Positions 11,079 to 19,624 are shown, counted from the first letter of the stretch. The stretch is DNA of 25,960 bases from an uncultured Acidimicrobiaceae bacterium (GCA_937868025.1 CALMLJ010000352.1:1-25960), one strand, 5' to 3'. Made by a program: numbers and translations. Notes: generated by a model from the letters alone, not told the origin.

Positions 11079-11099
11079 TCGGGTCCGACGACGGAGCTC

Positions 11100-11159
11100 G
11101 TTGGGGCGGTCTGCCTACGTGGTGTTCCCCAGCCGCCGCGACGAGGCGGCCGCCCCAAC
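11100..11159 (+). promoter_or_regulatory. Structured leader hairpin upstream of the MFS gene
   Basis: GTTGGGGCGG (11100-11109) is fully complementary to CCGCCCCAAC (11150-11159). Inside it GCCGCC (11132-11137) can pair with GGCGGC (11145-11150), stacking beside the outer helix. CCCC at 11127-11130 could alternatively pair with GGGG at 11103-11106, giving a competing fold. There is no T-run, so it is not a typical terminator of the kinase gene. Confidence 0.4.
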
Positions 11160-11196
11160 CGGCTTCGTCGTTCCGCGTCCGCGGTGGGATCGGTGA
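11119..11196 (+). CDS. Possible 25-residue leader peptide coupled to the MFS gene
   Basis: A small frame starts at GTG 11119 (a second GTG follows at 11122) and ends at a TGA (11194-11196) that overlaps the GTG start of the exporter at 11193 in the arrangement GTGA. It encodes 25 residues beginning VVFPSRRDEAAAP and ending RPRWDR. The frame covers the second half of the hairpin at 11100-11159, so translating it would open that structure, as in drug-inducible leader peptides of known resistance genes. This is inference: a short open frame in GC-rich DNA is not rare, and the upstream GGGGCGG is a weak ribosome-binding site. Confidence 0.3.
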   Translation: MVFPSRRDEAAAPTGFVVPRPRWDR

Positions 11197-12569
11197 CCAC
11201 CCCCACGACCACCCGGCGGAGCGCGAACCCGTGGGTCGTCACGTGGACCGTGCTCGCAGGCTCGTTCGCCGTCGGCATCAACTTCACGATCCTGGCCGTG
11301 TCGCGTCCCGAGATCGCCGACGATCTCCGCGCCGACGTGTCGACGCTCGTCTGGCTGATCTCCGGTCCGATCCTCGCGAACGCGCTGTTCACCGCAACGG
11401 CGGGCAAGCTCGGCGACCTGTACGGACACCGGCGCGTCTACCTGCTCGGCATCGGCGGGTCCGTCGTGTTCGCGATGGCCTCCGCCGTGGCCTGGGACAG
11501 CTGGTCGCTGATCGGGTTCCGCGTCGCCGGCGCGGTCGTCGGCGCGGCGGCGGCACCGGCCTCGATGGCGATCATCAACCTGATGTTCCCACCGGCGCAA
11601 CGGTCGAGAGCGCTCGGCTACTGGTCGCTGGTCGCCGCCGGTGGCCCGGTGATCGGCCTCATCATCGGCGGTCCGCTCGTCGACGCCTTCGGGTGGCGGG
11701 CGATCTTCCTGATCCAGGTTCCGCTCCTCGCGATCGCGCTGGCGATGGCGTGGCGCGTGCTGCCCGAAACGGACCGCGCCGAACAGACCACGTTCGACGT
11801 GCTCGGCAACGTGATGCTCGGGGTCGCGCTCCTGGCACTCCTCATCGGTGTCGAGCGCGGTCGGTCGTGGGGGTGGGGGAGCGCGCCGACGATCGGCTGC
11901 TTCGTCCTCGCCGCCGTGGCGTCGGTGCTGTTCATCCGCGTCGAACTGCGCGTCGACCACCCGTTGCTGCCGGTTCAGTACTTCCGGACCCGGTCGTTCA
12001 CGATGCCGATCGTGGTCATCTTCTTCGCCCAGTTCGGGTACATGGGCGGCTTCATCCTGGCGCCCAAACTGCTCGACGAGATCGGGCACGAGTCGGCCAC
12101 ACACATCTCGACGCTGTTGATTCCGCGGCCCTTGACGTTCGCCATCGCCGGCGCTGCGGCGGGCTGGTTCATGCGTCGACTGGGGATGCGAAACATTGCG
12201 GCGATCGGGTCGATGCTGGTGGTCGTGTCGCTCATGATGATCGCCGCGGTCACCGACGAGCTGAACACGTGGGTCGTCGTCGGTGCGATCGCCCTGTCGG
12301 GTCTCGGCATGGGCATGGTGCAGCCTGCGATCGCCGCCTCGGTCGCCAACTCCGTCGACGACCGGGATCTCGGCGTTGCCGGCGCGGCGCAACAGATGTC
12401 GGTGCAGGTCGCGACGTCGCTCGGCATGAACCTGCTCGACACGGTGCAGGCCGGGCTCGTCGCCACGTCCGGCCTCGCTGCGTCGTACGCGTCCTCGTAC
12501 CACCTGGGAGCGCTGCTCACCCTCGGTGGCGTCGTCGCCGCGTGGTTCGTGCCCAAGCGAACCGCCTGA
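11193..12569 (+). CDS. DHA2-type MFS multidrug exporter
   Basis: 458 residues and strongly hydrophobic throughout, with 12-14 membrane segments. MFS motif A is seen as GKLGDLYGHRRVYL in the loop after the second segment, and the drug/H+ antiporter motif C as GGPVIGLIIGGPLVDAFGWR in the fifth. The opening NPWVVTWTVLAGSFAVGINF and the sequence PEIADDLRADVSTLVWLISG are typical of the EmrB/QacA group. It is likely a proton-driven exporter in the inner membrane, with an unknown substrate. Possible starts are GTG 11184 and GTG 11193; 11193 is favoured because it overlaps the stop of a small upstream frame and has GGTGGGAT just before it. The gene is 160 bases after the kinase gene and probably has its own promoter. 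Confidence 0.92.
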   Translation: MTTPTTTRRSANPWVVTWTVLAGSFAVGINFTILAVSRPEIADDLRADVSTLVWLISGPILANALFTATAGKLGDLYGHRRVYLLGIGGSVVFAMASAVAWDSWSLIGFRVAGAVVGAAAAPASMAIINLMFPPAQRSRALGYWSLVAAGGPVIGLIIGGPLVDAFGWRAIFLIQVPLLAIALAMAWRVLPETDRAEQTTFDVLGNVMLGVALLALLIGVERGRSWGWGSAPTIGCFVLAAVASVLFIRVELRVDHPLLPVQYFRTRSFTMPIVVIFFAQFGYMGGFILAPKLLDEIGHESATHISTLLIPRPLTFAIAGAAAGWFMRRLGMRNIAAIGSMLVVVSLMMIAAVTDELNTWVVVGAIALSGLGMGMVQPAIAASVANSVDDRDLGVAGAAQQMSVQVATSLGMNLLDTVQAGLVATSGLAASYASSYHLGALLTLGGVVAAWFVPKRTA

Positions 12570-12573
12570 CTCG

Positions 12574-12620
12574 TTCTGTCCCGCGGATGAGTGCGATCCG
12601 CACTCATCCGCGGGACAGAA
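12574..12620. terminator. Bidirectional hairpin, 22-bp perfect stem
   Basis: A perfect inverted repeat: arms 12574-12595 and 12599-12620 with a 3-base loop (ATC). Allowing one bulged C, CTCG (12570-12573) also pairs with CGAG (12622-12625), extending the stem to 26 bp. It fills the 69-base gap between the converging MFS and SCP2 genes, so it most likely ends transcription from both sides, although there is no long T-run. A dispersed palindromic repeat is the alternative. Confidence 0.6.
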
Positions 12621-12638
12621 CCGAGCGAGTGAGCGGTA

Positions 12639-13046
12639 CTACTCGGTGATTGCCTGGATGCGCTCGGCGACCTGGGCGGCGACGGGATCCTGGCCACCGG
12701 CCTGGAGCGCCATCATCTTGGTCATGTCGCCCTGGACCTTGATCTTGCCGGCCATGAAGGCCTGCATCCCGGCCTGCGGGTTGCCGTCGACGATGATCGC
12801 CTTGGCCGTCTCGTAGTCGACGGTGACGGTGAGATCGGGGTTCTCGAGCTCACCGAGGTCGAGGTTGAGGGCTCCGTCGGACGTGTCCATGAACGCCTTC
12901 ACGTCGGTGTCGCCGAACGGCACCTCGGTGATGATCTGGTTCATGCGGACCGAGTGCGCCGGGGCCGGGGACTCCCCCTCGAACTCTTCGCGGATCGCTT
13001 TGGCAGCGGCGACCCACTCAGGGGTCAGGAACTGGTACTTGGCCAT
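12639..13046 (-). CDS. SCP2 sterol-carrier-like lipid-binding protein
   Basis: 135 residues matching a stand-alone SCP2 domain. Clear landmarks are the start YQFLTPEWVAAAKAIREEFE (4-23), the strand LTVTVDYETAKAIIVDGNP (72-90) and the family signature AFMAGKIKVQGDMTKMMAL (96-114). Such proteins bind sterols, fatty acids or acyl-CoA in a hydrophobic tunnel and have no catalytic residues. No signal peptide is present, so it should be cytoplasmic. The ATG at 13046 has a good Shine-Dalgarno (AGAGGAAG) about 6 nt upstream. A -10-like TACAGT (13104-13109, minus strand) would give a leader of roughly 50 bases. It is divergent from gatC. Confidence 0.9.
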   Translation of the reverse strand: MAKYQFLTPEWVAAAKAIREEFEGESPAPAHSVRMNQIITEVPFGDTDVKAFMDTSDGALNLDLGELENPDLTVTVDYETAKAIIVDGNPQAGMQAFMAGKIKVQGDMTKMMALQAGGQDPVAAQVAERIQAITE

Positions 13047-13103
13047 CTTCGGCTTCCTCTTTCAATCTCCGGATTTCCATCACGGATGCGGTGAACGGGC
13101 GTC

Positions 13104-13109
13104 ACTGTA
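13104..13109 (-). promoter_or_regulatory. Candidate -10 element (TACAGT) of the SCP2 gene
   Basis: Minus-strand TACAGT about 58 bases before the ATG at 13046. The leader it would produce carries the visible Shine-Dalgarno AGAGGAAG. No clear -35. Confidence 0.35.
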
Positions 13110-13156
13110 GCCACGCTGTTCGAGCCGTGACGGGCTGTCGCGTCTCGAAGCACACC

Positions 13157-13162
13157 TAGAAT
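13157..13162 (+). promoter_or_regulatory. -10 element (TAGAAT) of the gatCAB operon
   Basis: TAGAAT ends 9 nt before the gatC ATG at 13172, so the operon mRNA would be leaderless or have only one to three leader bases. Confidence 0.5.
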
Positions 13163-13171
13163 CGTCGGCCT

Positions 13172-13474
13172 ATGTCCGAACGCATCTCCCGCGACGACGT
13201 CGCCGCCGTCGCGAAGCTCGCCCGGCTGCGTCTGAGCGACGCCGAGCTCGACCGGGCCACCAGCCAGCTCGGCGACATCCTCGACCACGCGGCCGACATG
13301 GCCTCGCTCGATCTCGAGGGTGTCGAGCCCACGTCGCACCCCTATCCACTGAGCAACGTGCTGCGCGACGACGTCGCGCTGCCGTCGCTCGACCGCGACG
13401 AGGTGCTCGCTGCGGCGCCCGCCGCCGAGGCCGGCATGTTCCGAGTCCCTCCGGTGATCGGGGAGGAGCCGTGA
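13172..13474 (+). CDS. gatC: Asp/Glu-tRNA amidotransferase subunit C
   Basis: 100 residues, the usual length of GatC. The pattern is typical: [19 protein letters not shown] at the N-terminus, the linker [20 protein letters not shown], then the segment with [14 protein letters not shown] and a C-terminal [10 protein letters not shown]. GatC wraps around the GatA-GatB interface and stabilises the complex that converts misacylated Glu-tRNA(Gln) and Asp-tRNA(Asn) to the correct amide forms. The stop overlaps the gatA GTG by 4 bases (GTGA), which indicates coupled translation. It is the first gene of the gatCAB operon. Confidence 0.96.
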   Translation: MSERISRDDVAAVAKLARLRLSDAELDRATSQLGDILDHAADMASLDLEGVEPTSHPYPLSNVLRDDVALPSLDRDEVLAAAPAAEAGMFRVPPVIGEEP

Positions 13475-14934
13475 GTGGCGTGACGGCACGAGCCATCGCG
13501 GCGCAGGTCCGGGCCGGCGAGCGGTCCGCCGTCGAGGTGACCGAGGCGGCGCTCGCGTCGATCGCCGCGGCCGAACCCCACATCGCCGCCTTCAACCTGG
13601 TCACGGCCGAGACCGCCCGCGCCGCCGCTGCGGACATCGATCGCCGTATCGCCGCGGGGGACGACGTCGGCCCGCTCGCCGGCGTGCCGATCGCCATCAA
13701 GGACAACATGTGCACGCGGGGCATCGCCACGACGTGCAGTTCGAAGATCCTCGAGGGCTGGACCCCGCCCTACGACGCCACCGTGGTGACGCGCCTCGCC
13801 GCGTCGGGTGCCGTGCTCGTGGGCAAGACCAACATGGACGAGTTCGCCATGGGCAGCTCGACGGAGAATTCCGCCTTCGGGGTCACCCGTAACCCCCACG
13901 ACCTCACCCGCGTGCCGGGGGGTTCGTCGGGCGGTTCGGCGGCGGCCGTCGCCGCCGGCGTCGTGCCGATTGCCCTCGGGTCCGACACCGGCGGGTCGAT
14001 CCGCCAGCCGGCGGCCCTCTGCGGTGTCGTCGGGGTCAAACCCACCTACGGCTCGGTGTCGCGCTTCGGCCTCGTCGCGTACGCCAGCTCGCTCGACCAG
14101 ATCGGCCCGTTCGCCACCAACGTCGCCGATGCGGCGGCGCTGCTCGAGGCGATCGCCGGACACGATCCGATGGACTCGACCTCGATCCCCGCGGCGTTCC
14201 CCGCGGTGAGCGCCCACCTCGACGACGGGGTGGCGGGCCTCCGGGTCGGTCTCCCCGTCGAGTTCCTGGGCGACGGCATCGCCCCCGACGTCCGGGCCCG
14301 GGTCGAGGCAGCCGCGGAGGCGCTCGCCGCTGCCGGGGCGACCGTCGCCGAGACGTCGGTTCCCGCCGCGACCGTGGCGCTGTCGGCCTACTACCTGCTC
14401 GCTCCTGCCGAGGCGTCGTCGAACCTCTCGCGCTTCGACGGGGTGCGGTTCGGTCTACGGGTGGAGGCACCCACCACCCCCGAGATGTACGACCTCTCCC
14501 GCACCCAGGGTTTCGGTGCCGAGGTCAAGAACCGCATCATGCTCGGCACCTACGCCCTGTCGGCGGGCTACTACGACGCCTACTACGGCACGGCCCAGAA
14601 GGTCCGCACGCTGATCATGCGCGACTTCGACGCGGCGTACTCCCAATTCGACGTGCTCCTCACGCCGACGTCACCGACGACGGCGTTCGCCATCGGCGCC
14701 AAGACCGACGACCCCCTGACGATGTACATGAACGACATCTGCACGATCCCCACCAACCTCGCCGGGCACCCGGCGATGTCGGTGCCGTTCGGCGCCGGCG
14801 ACGACGGACTGCCGATCGGCGTCCAGGTCCTGGCGCCGGCGCTCGGCGAGGTGGCCATGTTCCGGGTGGCAGCGGTGCTCGAAGGGGCGGCGCCCGCCCG
14901 ATTGGTGCCCAACCTGGCGGGGGTGGCGTCGTGA
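13471..14934 (+). CDS. gatA: Asp/Glu-tRNA amidotransferase subunit A
   Basis: 487 residues. This is the glutaminase subunit, which releases ammonia from Gln or Asn and passes it to GatB. The amidase-signature triad is intact: K77 in AIKDNM, S152 in [10 protein letters not shown] and nucleophile S176 in [12 protein letters not shown]. Further family landmarks are [20 protein letters not shown] (118-137), [20 protein letters not shown] and [20 protein letters not shown]. The GTG start overlaps the gatC stop, and the TGA stop overlaps the gatB GTG in the same GTGA fashion, so the three subunits are translated in a chain. Length and motifs are normal, with no sign of damage. Confidence 0.97.
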   Translation: MSGVTARAIAAQVRAGERSAVEVTEAALASIAAAEPHIAAFNLVTAETARAAAADIDRRIAAGDDVGPLAGVPIAIKDNMCTRGIATTCSSKILEGWTPPYDATVVTRLAASGAVLVGKTNMDEFAMGSSTENSAFGVTRNPHDLTRVPGGSSGGSAAAVAAGVVPIALGSDTGGSIRQPAALCGVVGVKPTYGSVSRFGLVAYASSLDQIGPFATNVADAAALLEAIAGHDPMDSTSIPAAFPAVSAHLDDGVAGLRVGLPVEFLGDGIAPDVRARVEAAAEALAAAGATVAETSVPAATVALSAYYLLAPAEASSNLSRFDGVRFGLRVEAPTTPEMYDLSRTQGFGAEVKNRIMLGTYALSAGYYDAYYGTAQKVRTLIMRDFDAAYSQFDVLLTPTSPTTAFAIGAKTDDPLTMYMNDICTIPTNLAGHPAMSVPFGAGDDGLPIGVQVLAPALGEVAMFRVAAVLEGAAPARLVPNLAGVAS

Positions 14935-16430
14935 CCGAGTCCGTCATCGCACCGTCGGTGGGCGGCACCGGCGAGGTCTTCGTGACCAACCGGCCCCAGC
15001 AGCCGCAGAACCCTGCCGTTCCCGACGGCTGGGAGATCGTCATCGGTCTCGAGGTCCACGCCGAGCTGGCCACGTACACGAAGCTGTTCAGCGGCTCGCT
15101 CAACGAGTTCGGTGGTGAGCCCAACACCAACATCGACCCCGTGACCCTCGGCCTGCCCGGGAGCCTGCCGGTACTCAACCGCCAGGCGGTCGAGCTCGCG
15201 ATCCGCACCGGACTGGCCCTGAACTGCACCGTGCAGCGGTCGGTGTTCGCACGCAAGAACTACTTCTACCCCGACATGCCCAAGGGCTATCAGATCAGCC
15301 AGTACGACCTGCCGATCAACACCGACGGTTGGCTGGAGCTCCCCGACGGGACCCGGATCGGCATCGAACGCGCCCATCTCGAGGAGGACACGGGCAAGTC
15401 CTCCCACATGGGTGGCGCGAGCGGCCGGATCCACGACGCCGAGTACTCGCTCATCGACTTCAACCGCGCCGGTGTGCCGCTGCTCGAGATCGTGAGCCGC
15501 CCCGACCTCCGCACCGCGGACGAGGCGAAGGCCTACGTCGCCGAGCTTCGGTCGATCCTGATGGCGGTGTGCGCGTCGGACGGCAAGCTCGAAGAAGGCT
15601 CGATGCGGGTCGACTGCAACGTGAGCGTGCGCCGAATCGGCGCGGGTCTCGGCACCCGTTGCGAGATCAAGAACGTCAACTCGCTGCGCAGCCTCGGCCG
15701 CGCCGTCGACTACGAGGCCCGCCGACAGGTCGACCTGATCACCGCCGGCGAAGCGGTGCAGCAGGAGACCCGGCACTGGAACGACGACTCCGGTCGAACG
15801 TCCACGCTTCGCACCAAGGAGGAGGCGACCGACTACCGGTACTTCCCCGAACCCGACCTCGTGGTGGTCGACCCGTCGCCGGAGTGGATCGACGCCGTGC
15901 GCGACGCCCTCCCGCTCCTGCCGCGGGAGCGACGCCAGCGCCTGGTCGACCTGACGGGCGTCGCCGCCGAGAACGCGGCGATCGTCGTCGATCGGGGCCT
16001 CGACGACCTCGTGGTCGCCGCGGTCGAAGCCGGTGGCGACGGCGCCCGCGCCGTCACGCACGCCGAGCACAACCTGTCCGAGGACGATGCCGGCCTGTCG
16101 CCCGGAGCGTTCGCCGCGCTGACCCGCATGGAGGTCGACGGTGCGGTGACGGCCACGCAGGCCAAGACCGTGCTCGCCGAGCTGGTGGCCCGCGGCGGAG
16201 ACGCCGATCCGGCGGCCATCGCCGCGTCACTCGGGTTCGAGGCCATGGCGTCGGACGAGAACGAGGCGCTCGTCGACGGGCTGATCGCCGCCCATCCCGA
16301 GGATTGGGCCAAGTTCTGCGCGGGCGAGAACAAGGTCGTCGGCTTCTTCGTCGGTCAGGCGATGAAGGCCACCCAGGGGAAGGCCGACGGCAAGGCCATC
16401 ACGGCGCTGCTGAACGCTCGGAAGGGCTGA
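14931..16430 (+). CDS. gatB: Asp/Glu-tRNA amidotransferase subunit B
   Basis: 499 residues. GatB is the kinase/transamidase subunit that phosphorylates the carboxyl group of Glu or Asp on the tRNA and then amidates it. The catalytic domain begins at [14 protein letters not shown] (35-48) after a roughly 33-residue N-terminal extension rich in Pro, Gln and Val. Landmarks are [50 protein letters not shown] and [21 protein letters not shown]. The C-terminal YqeY-like tail domain ends [20 protein letters not shown]. Start GTG 14931 overlaps the gatA stop. The next gene starts one base after the stop, so it is co-transcribed. Confidence 0.97.
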   Translation: MTESVIAPSVGGTGEVFVTNRPQQPQNPAVPDGWEIVIGLEVHAELATYTKLFSGSLNEFGGEPNTNIDPVTLGLPGSLPVLNRQAVELAIRTGLALNCTVQRSVFARKNYFYPDMPKGYQISQYDLPINTDGWLELPDGTRIGIERAHLEEDTGKSSHMGGASGRIHDAEYSLIDFNRAGVPLLEIVSRPDLRTADEAKAYVAELRSILMAVCASDGKLEEGSMRVDCNVSVRRIGAGLGTRCEIKNVNSLRSLGRAVDYEARRQVDLITAGEAVQQETRHWNDDSGRTSTLRTKEEATDYRYFPEPDLVVVDPSPEWIDAVRDALPLLPRERRQRLVDLTGVAAENAAIVVDRGLDDLVVAAVEAGGDGARAVTHAEHNLSEDDAGLSPGAFAALTRMEVDGAVTATQAKTVLAELVARGGDADPAAIAASLGFEAMASDENEALVDGLIAAHPEDWAKFCAGENKVVGFFVGQAMKATQGKADGKAITALLNARKG

Positions 16431-16431
16431 C

Positions 16432-16956
16432 ATGGGGGCCGGTCCGGTGCGCTCGATCGTGGTGGCGATCGTGGTGGTCGTCGCCGGGGTCGGCTGCTCG
16501 GACGGCGACCCTAAACCCACGGTCGCCGAGGTGCCGACGACCACGAACCCCGCCCTCGCTGCCGATCTCGAACCGACACCGGCACCCTTGTCGGCCGAGC
16601 AGATCGTGGCCGGCCTCGAGACGGCCGTGGGAGCGGCCGACTTCTGCGGCCTCCTGCGGGCGATCGACACCGCCGAGCCCGATCCCGACGACCGCGACGG
16701 CGCCACCGACGTGTACCGAGCGCTCGCCGCGGCGACCCGGTCGGCTCGTCCGTTCGTTCCGAAGGAGCTGCGTACGCCGTGGGAGGACGTCGTGGTGGGC
16801 ACCGACGAGGCTGCCACGGCGATCGAGGATCACGATGGCGACGTGTCCGACCCCGAGCTGGATGCAGCGCTGACGTCCACGGCGATGGTCGAGGCCCTCG
16901 AGTCGGTCGAGCGCTACCAGATCACGAGCTGCCCACCCCCGGTGGCGGGCGGTTGA
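16432..16956 (+). CDS. Small lipoprotein, first of three related copies
   Basis: 174 residues. A signal peptide (residues 1-21, hydrophobic core IVVAIVVVVAGVG) ends in a lipobox-like AGVGC with C22; the -3 residue is Gly, which is atypical. A Thr/Pro-rich linker (to about residue 52) leads to a helical domain with two cysteines, C72 (AADFCGLLRAI) and C167 (ITSC), 95 residues apart. The same layout occurs in the next two genes. No known family is recognised. The gene starts one base after gatB and ends just before a strong hairpin, so it is the last gene of the gatCAB transcript. Why a surface lipoprotein should be tied to tRNA amidation genes is not apparent. Confidence 0.75.
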   Translation: MGAGPVRSIVVAIVVVVAGVGCSDGDPKPTVAEVPTTTNPALAADLEPTPAPLSAEQIVAGLETAVGAADFCGLLRAIDTAEPDPDDRDGATDVYRALAAATRSARPFVPKELRTPWEDVVVGTDEAATAIEDHDGDVSDPELDAALTSTAMVEALESVERYQITSCPPPVAGG

Positions 16957-16972
16957 GGGGTTCCTGAGGACA

Positions 16973-16999
16973 CCCGAGGGCGGCGCGCTTGCCCTCGGG
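16973..16999 (+). terminator. Hairpin ending the gatCAB-lipoprotein operon
   Basis: CCCGAGGGC (16973-16981) and GCCCTCGGG (16991-16999) form a perfect 9-bp stem with a 9-base loop, 17 bases after the stop. The following ACGACATTTCG has only a short T-run. The right arm overlaps the -35 of the next promoter. Confidence 0.6.
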
Positions 17000-17016
17000 A
17001 CGACATTTCGTATGCT
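16989..17016 (+). promoter_or_regulatory. Sigma-70-type promoter of the second lipoprotein operon
   Basis: TTGCCC (16989-16994), a 16-base spacer and TATGCT (17011-17016) form the best -35/-10 pair in the window. The transcript start would be near 17023, giving a leader of about 70 bases with a clear Shine-Dalgarno (GAGGGAG) before the ATG at 17092. Confidence 0.55.
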
Positions 17017-17091
17017 GAACCAGCCCTTCCGCCCCTTCCGGTCGCGTTCGGGCGTCCGACCACCCGATCCGATCCACGACGAGGGAGCCCG

Positions 17092-17769
17092 ATGTCCGTA
17101 GCGACGCGCCACCTGACCGCCCTCGTGGCGCTCGGGTTGGCGATGCTCCTGGCAGCCGGCTGTGGCGCCACCCAACGGACCGAACTGACCCTGAGCGGCG
17201 CGGACGCCGCGCCCGACGATCTCGCTCGCGCCACCACGTCTCCCCCAGCGGCAGCGGCAGCGCCGGACGCCGGGGCGACCACCGTCGTCGAGCCCACCAC
17301 CGAACCACCCGCCGCGACCGCTCCCACCGTCGAGGATGCTGAGTCCGCCGCCGCCCTGTCAGCGCCGGCGTCATCCGCCGGCGCGACGCCGACCACGTCG
17401 CGGGCAGCGCCACCGACCACCGACCCCGACGCTCGGCTCCTCGACGAGGTCGAGGCTGCGGTCGGCCGCCAGGACATCTGCGGCGTGTACGCCGGTCTCG
17501 CCCGCTTCGAGTTGGCGACCGCGTCGACCGACCGCCTCATCGCCCAGCTGACGCGCATCCGCACGATCATGCTGGAGGCCTCGTCGTTCGTGACCCCGGC
17601 GCTCGCAGCCGACTGGGCCGCGGTGACCGAGGGGATGACGGGGTTGTTGACCTCGCTCGAGGAGGACCGTGCCGTGGGCAAGGTGTCGAAGCCCTCGCAC
17701 TACGACGACGACGATTACCGCGAGGCGTCAGGTCGGGTCGCCGACTGGATGGGGCGCAACTGTGCGTGA
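17092..17769 (+). CDS. Small lipoprotein, second of three related copies
   Basis: 225 residues. The signal peptide (LTALVALGLAMLLAAGC) has a perfect lipobox LAAGC with C24. A long low-complexity linker rich in Ala, Thr and Pro (about 36-112) separates it from a helical domain starting DARLLDEVEAAVGRQDICG. Two cysteines, C130 and C224, are 94 residues apart, the latter at the very end (GRNCA), matching the layout of the genes before and after. The shared core (acidic helix, D-x-C-G, aromatic/Pro segment, terminal Cys) supports common descent. No family is recognised. The start ATG has GAGGGAG 5 nt upstream and lies behind its own promoter. The stop overlaps the GTG of the third copy by 8 bases, so the two are coupled. 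Confidence 0.82.
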   Translation: MSVATRHLTALVALGLAMLLAAGCGATQRTELTLSGADAAPDDLARATTSPPAAAAAPDAGATTVVEPTTEPPAATAPTVEDAESAAALSAPASSAGATPTTSRAAPPTTDPDARLLDEVEAAVGRQDICGVYAGLARFELATASTDRLIAQLTRIRTIMLEASSFVTPALAADWAAVTEGMTGLLTSLEEDRAVGKVSKPSHYDDDDYREASGRVADWMGRNCA

Positions 17770-18325
17770 TCGTACGACGCTCCTGCGGCGCATGGTCGGG
17801 CTCGCACTGGTCATGGCGGCTGTCATCGTTCCTGCCGCCTGTTCGTCGAGTCGCGACATCGAGTCGGCCGGAGAGACGAAGACGACGATCCGTGACCTCG
17901 GGGACGACGAGCTGGTCGACGAAGAGGCGCTGCTCAGCGGGTCGCAGGGTGCGAAGGAGATCCAGAAGATCATCGACCGGCTCGTGGCCAGCAACGACGC
18001 CTGCGCGATTCTCACGCAGAAGGACATCAAGGGCCTGAAGATCGACGCGACCACCCTGGCGTCGTCGTCGGCTCGCAAGACGCTCGCCGCCGGTGTGGTC
18101 AAGGTGTACGACCACATCATCCAGATCGTGCCCGATGCGGCCATCAAGCCGTACCTGGGCACCCAGCGCGACACGTTCGTGCAGGTGCTCGACATCGTGG
18201 AGCGCTACACCGCGAACCCGACGTCGAAGGAGGGCAACGACCAGATCGAGGCCCTGATCAGCGGCGACAAGTTCGTCCAGGCGCAGAGCGCCGTCTCCGG
18301 CTGGACCTACCAGAACTGCAGCTAG
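17762..18325 (+). CDS. Small lipoprotein, third of three related copies
   Basis: 187 residues from GTG 17762. A positively charged n-region (VRDRTTLLRR) and hydrophobic core (MVGLALVMAAVIVPAAC) end at C27, the likely lipidated cysteine, with a Pro at -3. An acidic linker follows, then a helical domain from about residue 62 with C81 (ASNDACAILTQ) and C186 (YQNC), 105 residues apart, as in the two genes upstream. It has more Lys and Ile than its siblings, so the copies have diverged greatly. The alternative ATG at 17792 would remove the charged n-region, which is why the GTG is preferred. The gene overlaps the second copy by 8 bases and converges on the MATE gene with 6 bases between stops. Confidence 0.8.
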   Translation: MRDRTTLLRRMVGLALVMAAVIVPAACSSSRDIESAGETKTTIRDLGDDELVDEEALLSGSQGAKEIQKIIDRLVASNDACAILTQKDIKGLKIDATTLASSSARKTLAAGVVKVYDHIIQIVPDAAIKPYLGTQRDTFVQVLDIVERYTANPTSKEGNDQIEALISGDKFVQAQSAVSGWTYQNCS

Positions 18326-18331
18326 TCCCGA

Positions 18332-19624
18332 TCAGGTGGGCGTCAGTCGTCGGACACCCCATACCCCCGTGAGTGCGCGGACCACCATGAACGTCGTCAC
18401 CGCGACCCAGATCGCCGCGAGGTCGCGGCGTCCCACGGCGACGGTCGTGAGCGCGAACGCTGCACCGGCCGCCACCATCGCCCCGGCCAGGTAGCGCTGC
18501 CGTCCGGCGCCGACGAGGACGCCGTCGAGCGCGAACGCAAGGCTGCCGACCGGCTGCATCGCGGCGACCCACAGGAGCGACGCCGAGGCGGCGGCGACCA
18601 CGTTCGTGTCGTTGGTGAACAGGTGGGGGCTGAGTGCCGAGGTCGCGGCGAGGATCGCCCCCACGCTGCACCCGAGCGTGAGCGCCCACCGGACGAGCCG
18701 GCCGACGACGGCGCGGACCTCGTCGGTGCGTCCGGCGCCGATGCGATGGGCGATCAACGACTGGCCGGCGGCCTCGATCCCGTCGACGGCGTACGCCCCG
18801 ATCATCCACAACTGGAACGCGATCGCGTACGCGGCGAGCTCGTCGACGCCGACCCGGGCCGCGCCGGCCTGAGCCGCGCTGAACACCCCGAGGAGCACGA
18901 CGGTGCGGACGACGAGGTCGCGACCGACGACGAGCTGACCACGGATGGCCGCCGGTTGGGGGCGCCACGATGCGCCGTGGCGTCGCACACTCCGGCCGAG
19001 CAGTGTCAGGTACGCCGCCGCGCCGACCCACTTCGCGATTACCGTGCCCAGCGCGGATGCTCCGACCCCGAGCCCGGCGCCGTAGACGAACAGCACTTCG
19101 AGGACGAGGTTGAGCGTGACGGTGACAGCGGACACTGCGAGAGGCCGACGGGTGTCCTGCCCACCGCGGAGGAACCCGACGCCCGCCATCACCATGGTGA
19201 ACGCCGGGAGTCCGCCGAGGCTGACCCAGAGGTACGTCCAGGCGTATCGGGCGACGTCGCTGGTGCCGCCGAACCAACCGATCAGGGAGCGACCGACCAC
19301 GGCGAAGACCCCGGCCGCCAGCAGGCCGCAACCAGCAGCGAGCCACATGGCGCCGACCCCCTGCTCGGCGGCCTCACGTTCGCGACCGGCCCCGTGGTGG
19401 CGGGCGACCGCCGCGGTCGTGCCGAACATGAGGAACACGAAGGCGGCGTAACCGAAGGCAAGGATGCGAGTGGCGAGTGCCGCCCCGGCGAGCTGTGCCG
19501 TGCCGATGTGTCCGAGGATGGCGGTGTCGCAGAGGTCGTACAGCGGATCGGTTGCCAGCGCGAGCGCGGCGGGGATCGCCACTGCCGCGATCTGTCGGTC
19601 GATGGTGCGGCGGCTCGACGACAT
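18332..19624 (-). CDS. MATE-family efflux transporter (DinF-like)
   Basis: 430 residues with about 12 membrane segments in two similar halves, the usual size for MATE exporters. The N-terminal half has the family start RQIAAVAIPAALALATDPLY and DTAILGHIGTAQLAGAALA. Further on, PAFTMVMAGVGFLRGGQDTR is a typical MATE loop and FLRG-type signature, and GIEAAGQSLIAHRIGAGR is the corresponding part of the second half. Likely a cation-driven exporter of organic compounds in the inner membrane; the substrate is unknown. The ATG at 19624 is chosen because a -10-like TACGCT (minus strand) ends 6 nt before it; upstream in-frame sequence is antisense to ilvD. The gene is divergent from ilvD with 76 bases between starts. 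Confidence 0.92.
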   Translation of the reverse strand: MSSSRRTIDRQIAAVAIPAALALATDPLYDLCDTAILGHIGTAQLAGAALATRILAFGYAAFVFLMFGTTAAVARHHGAGREREAAEQGVGAMWLAAGCGLLAAGVFAVVGRSLIGWFGGTSDVARYAWTYLWVSLGGLPAFTMVMAGVGFLRGGQDTRRPLAVSAVTVTLNLVLEVLFVYGAGLGVGASALGTVIAKWVGAAAYLTLLGRSVRRHGASWRPQPAAIRGQLVVGRDLVVRTVVLLGVFSAAQAGAARVGVDELAAYAIAFQLWMIGAYAVDGIEAAGQSLIAHRIGAGRTDEVRAVVGRLVRWALTLGCSVGAILAATSALSPHLFTNDTNVVAAASASLLWVAAMQPVGSLAFALDGVLVGAGRQRYLAGAMVAAGAAFALTTVAVGRRDLAAIWVAVTTFMVVRALTGVWGVRRLTPT

